Shown here: piece after piece, positions 6,420 through 8,767 of the stretch
Layout: each line of letters begins with the position of its first letter
Numbering within the stretch: position 1 is the first letter of the stretch
Assembly: GCA_003455945.1 (NCBI GenBank)
Contig: DMPQ01000151.1
Span: forward strand, 3,284-12,050
Reading direction: 5' to 3'
Origin: Planctomycetaceae bacterium
Lineage (GTDB): Bacteria > Planctomycetota > Planctomycetia > Pirellulales > Pirellulaceae
Length of the DNA stretch: 8,767 bases
Made by a program: the position numbers and the translations under genes
Notes under the pieces: model-generated
What the model was told of the DNA's origin: nothing
The model's input: only the letters and a program-made list of their open reading frames with translations
Databases searched by the model: none

Positions 6420-8767
6420 ATGAGCCGCCGCCGAACCGCTCCTCATTTCGGCCGACTCGCTCCGCCCCATCTGGCCGCTCGGACGCTCCGGCTTCTCGTG
6501 CGTCTCGGCACAACGCTGCTTCTCGGCGTTGCGATTCTGGCGGCCCGGACGACCGCGGCTTCCCCAATCCCTCTGCAGGAGACCGCGTCGAACGCCGGTT
6601 CGAGCATCTCCGGGGGCGAGAAGGGGAACGAGTCGTCGTTGCCGCCGGAAGTGATCGACGCGCTGATCGCCGAGATGCGATCGCTGATCGCCGTCGAGAT
6701 GGAGCAGAAGGGGATTCCGTCGTTCTCGATCGCGCTCGTCGACGGCGACCGGATCGTCTGGGCCGAAGGCTTCGGCACCGCACGCACCGAAGGGAATGTT
6801 CCCGTCGCCGCCGATACCATCTATCGCGTCGGATCGATCTCGAAACTGCTGACCGATCTTCAGGTGATGCGCGAGGTCGAAGCGGGGCGCATCGACCTGG
6901 ACGCGGAAGTCTCGATCTACCTGCCCGAGTTCGCGCCGCGAAATCCGTTCGACGCTCCGATCACGCTTCGACGGCTGATGTCGCATCGGTCGGGGCTGGT
7001 GCGCGAGTCGCCGGTCGGCAACTACTTCGACCCCGACGAACCGAGCCTCGAAGCGACCGTCGCCAGTCTGAACGCGACGTCGATCGTCTATCCGCCGGGG
7101 ACTCGGACCAAGTATTCCAACGCCGCGATCGCCGTCGTCGGTCGGGTGCTCGAACAGGTCTCGGGCGAAACGTTCGAGAGCCTGCTGGACCGCGAGCTCT
7201 TTGCGCCGCTGGGCATGACTTCGTCGTTCTGGCGTCCGCGCGACGATCTTCGGAATCGGACGGCGGAAGGCTGGATGTGGAGTCACGACGGGCAGCGATT
7301 CGTTGCGCCGGAGTTCGTGCTCGGGACGCTCCCCGCCGGCAACCTGTACGCGAGCGTCGAGGACCTCGGCCGGTTCCTGATCGCGGTCGGCGATCGCGGC
7401 GAGATCGACGGCAATCGAGTTCTCTCCTCCGAGCTGCTCGAAACGATGCTCCAGCCGATCGATCCGAACGACTCGCGCGCGTTCGGCATCGGGTTTCATC
7501 TGTCGGACTTCCACGGAGTCCGATCGTACGGTCATGGCGGCGCGGTCTACGGCTTCGCGACCCAGATTCGCGGTCTGCCGGACGAGCGGTTGGCGGTCGC
7601 CGCCGTTGCGGGCCTCGATGGTGCCAACGGGATCGTGACGCGACTGTCGGATCATGCGCTCCACCGGATGCTCGCCGCGAAGCGAGGGGAACCGAAGCCG
7701 GAATACGAGCTGACCGGCCCGGTCTCGATCGATCGCGCACGGATGCTCGAAGGGGCCTTCGCCGACGAGAGCGGAGCGACGATCGAACTCGACGAACGAG
7801 GCGGTCGCCTGACGATTCGCGAGGGAAGTCTGCTCTCGGAGCTCAGGCAGCTCGGTGATCTTCTGCAGGTCGACGACGTCTTTTCCTGGGGGCCTGCACT
7901 CGAGGTCGTCTCGGTCGACGAGCTTCGCTGGCGAGGCAAGACGTGGCGGCGGCTCGACGATCTCCCTCCTCCGCCCGCTCCCGATCGCTGGGCCGGACTG
8001 ATCGGCGAGTACGGCTGGGATCACAACACGCTCTACATCCTCGAAGAACGCGGGCGCCTGATCGCGCTGATCGAGTGGTTCTACTGGTATCCGCTCGAGG
8101 AACTCGGTCCGAACGAGTTCGCGTTCCCGGACTACGGCCTGTATCACGGCGAGAAGCTGATCTTCGAACCCGGCTCCGACGGACGAGCCGAACGGGTGAC
8201 GGCGGCCGAGGTGACCTTCGAGCGACGACGCCTGACCGACGACGGAGCGACGTTTCGGATCGACCCGCTTCGGCCGGTCGCCGAACTGCGCGCCGAAGCG
8301 GCGACCGCGTCACCTCCCGAAGAGCGAGGCGAGTTCCGGGAACAGGAGCTGACCGAACTCACCGAACTCGATCGATCGATCCGCTTGGATGTCCGCTACG
8401 CGACGTCGAACAACTTCATGGGCGTGCCGTTCTATACCCAAGGTCGCGCGTTCCTCCAGCGGCCGGCGGCCGAAGCGTTGGTCCGCGTGCACGAACGAGC
8501 CGAAGCGTACGGAGTCGGACTGACGATCCACGATGCGTATCGACCGTGGAGCGTCACGAAGATGTTCTTCGAGGGGACGCCCGACGAGCTGAAACGCTTC
8601 GTCGCCGATCCGTCGCGCGGCTCGCGCCACAACCGCGGTTGTGCCGTCGATCTGACGCTGCATGACCGAGCGACCGGGGAAGTGATTCCGATGGTCGCCG
8701 GTTACGACGAGTTTTCGACCCGCTCGTATCCGGACTATCCCGGAGGGACTTCACGGGCCCGCTGGTA
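6420..8767 (+). CDS. Exported fusion: serine beta-lactamase/DD-peptidase-like domain, two lipocalin-like domains, VanX-type D-Ala-D-Ala dipeptidase (partial, runs off window)
   Basis: The frame is open from the ATG at 6420 to the window edge (782 residues, no stop). Residues 23-47 form a hydrophobic signal or anchor after a 22-residue basic N-region. Residues 76-415 are a class C beta-lactamase/S12 peptidase-like domain: S139-I-S-K142 (nucleophile and general base), Y232-S-N234, and H372-G-G in place of KTG. Residues 443-511 and 527-605 are two similar beta-rich, lipocalin-like units. Residues 645-782 are a VanX-like M15D domain: RLDVRYATSNNFMG (655-668), HDAYRPW with the catalytic-type R708, and S735-R-H737-x-x-G-x-A-x-D744, where H737 and D744 are zinc ligands. 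The final ExxH-type motif with catalytic Glu and third zinc His should fall just past the edge. Both enzyme domains belong to families acting on D-amino-acid peptides of peptidoglycan, so sequential trimming is plausible: DD-peptidase or D-aminopeptidase, then cleavage of D-Ala-D-Ala. True beta-lactamase activity is possible but not implied. GGGAG at 6407-6411 supports the start. Confidence 0.9.
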   Translation, partial: MSRRRTAPHFGRLAPPHLAARTLRLLVRLGTTLLLGVAILAARTTAASPIPLQETASNAGSSISGGEKGNESSLPPEVIDALIAEMRSLIAVEMEQKGIPSFSIALVDGDRIVWAEGFGTARTEGNVPVAADTIYRVGSISKLLTDLQVMREVEAGRIDLDAEVSIYLPEFAPRNPFDAPITLRRLMSHRSGLVRESPVGNYFDPDEPSLEATVASLNATSIVYPPGTRTKYSNAAIAVVGRVLEQVSGETFESLLDRELFAPLGMTSSFWRPRDDLRNRTAEGWMWSHDGQRFVAPEFVLGTLPAGNLYASVEDLGRFLIAVGDRGEIDGNRVLSSELLETMLQPIDPNDSRAFGIGFHLSDFHGVRSYGHGGAVYGFATQIRGLPDERLAVAAVAGLDGANGIVTRLSDHALHRMLAAKRGEPKPEYELTGPVSIDRARMLEGAFADESGATIELDERGGRLTIREGSLLSELRQLGDLLQVDDVFSWGPALEVVSVDELRWRGKTWRRLDDLPPPPAPDRWAGLIGEYGWDHNTLYILEERGRLIALIEWFYWYPLEELGPNEFAFPDYGLYHGEKLIFEPGSDGRAERVTAAEVTFERRRLTDDGATFRIDPLRPVAELRAEAATASPPEERGEFREQELTELTELDRSIRLDVRYATSNNFMGVPFYTQGRAFLQRPAAEALVRVHERAEAYGVGLTIHDAYRPWSVTKMFFEGTPDELKRFVADPSRGSRHNRGCAVDLTLHDRATGEVIPMVAGYDEFSTRSYPDYPGGTSRARW

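Noticed and set aside
6123..8147. A 674-codon minus-strand open frame opposite the beta-lactamase-like domain and the glycosyltransferase end
   Set aside because: The plus strand carries the catalytic motifs of two known families in the same region; the antisense product has no recognisable motif and skewed composition.
8349..8767. The VanX-like domain as evidence of a vancomycin-resistance cassette
   Set aside because: No vanH, vanA-type ligase or vanRS genes are nearby, the domain is fused to a serine hydrolase, and the protein is predicted to be exported, while resistance needs cytoplasmic VanX.

Overview
The window looks like a chromosomal stretch from a high-GC member of the Planctomycetes. 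Four things point there. There is a DUF1559 pseudopilin-like protein with an H-X9-DG C-terminal motif, a family hugely expanded in that phylum. There is an exported formylglycine-type sulfatase with a C-terminal beta-sandwich region of the kind common on planctomycete sulfatases. There is a short His/Cys-rich secreted protein ending in an RGPP motif. The genes are loosely spaced and mostly monocistronic. The assignment is inference from gene content; no rRNA or ribosomal protein gene is present to confirm it.

Layout from left to right: (1) 51-1292 (+), a secreted low-complexity Ser/Pro/Arg/Ala-rich protein of unknown function. (2) 1518-1946 (+), a small exported His/Cys-rich protein resembling DUF2946/CopL-type metal-associated proteins, with a possible promoter just upstream. 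(3) 2093-3070 (+), a DUF1559 pseudopilin-like protein, separated from gene 2 by a strong hairpin. (4) A convergent gap with two hairpins, then 3205-5109 (-), an exported sulfatase. (5) A divergent 282-base gap holding a 9-bp dyad, then 5392-6273 (+), a cytoplasmic GT8 family glycosyltransferase with a TTG start. (6) 6420 to the right edge (+), a large exported protein that runs off the window. It joins a serine beta-lactamase/DD-peptidase-like (S12) domain, two lipocalin-like beta domains and a VanX-type D-Ala-D-Ala dipeptidase (M15D) domain. It is the most interesting gene here.

The genes do not form one obvious pathway. Five of the six products are predicted to be exported or membrane anchored (pseudopilin-like protein, sulfatase, the fusion enzyme and two unknown secreted proteins). 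The sixth, the GT8 enzyme, probably builds a surface glycan. The theme is cell-surface and extracytoplasmic polymer handling. The GT8 gene and the fusion enzyme lie in the same direction 146 bases apart and could be co-expressed, although the spacer may carry its own promoter.

Across the whole window the palindrome CGATCG is strongly over-represented (about 52 copies by hand count, including clusters in non-coding gaps), reminiscent of the cyanobacterial HIP1 repeat core. No tRNA, rRNA, CRISPR array, insertion sequence or att site was seen.
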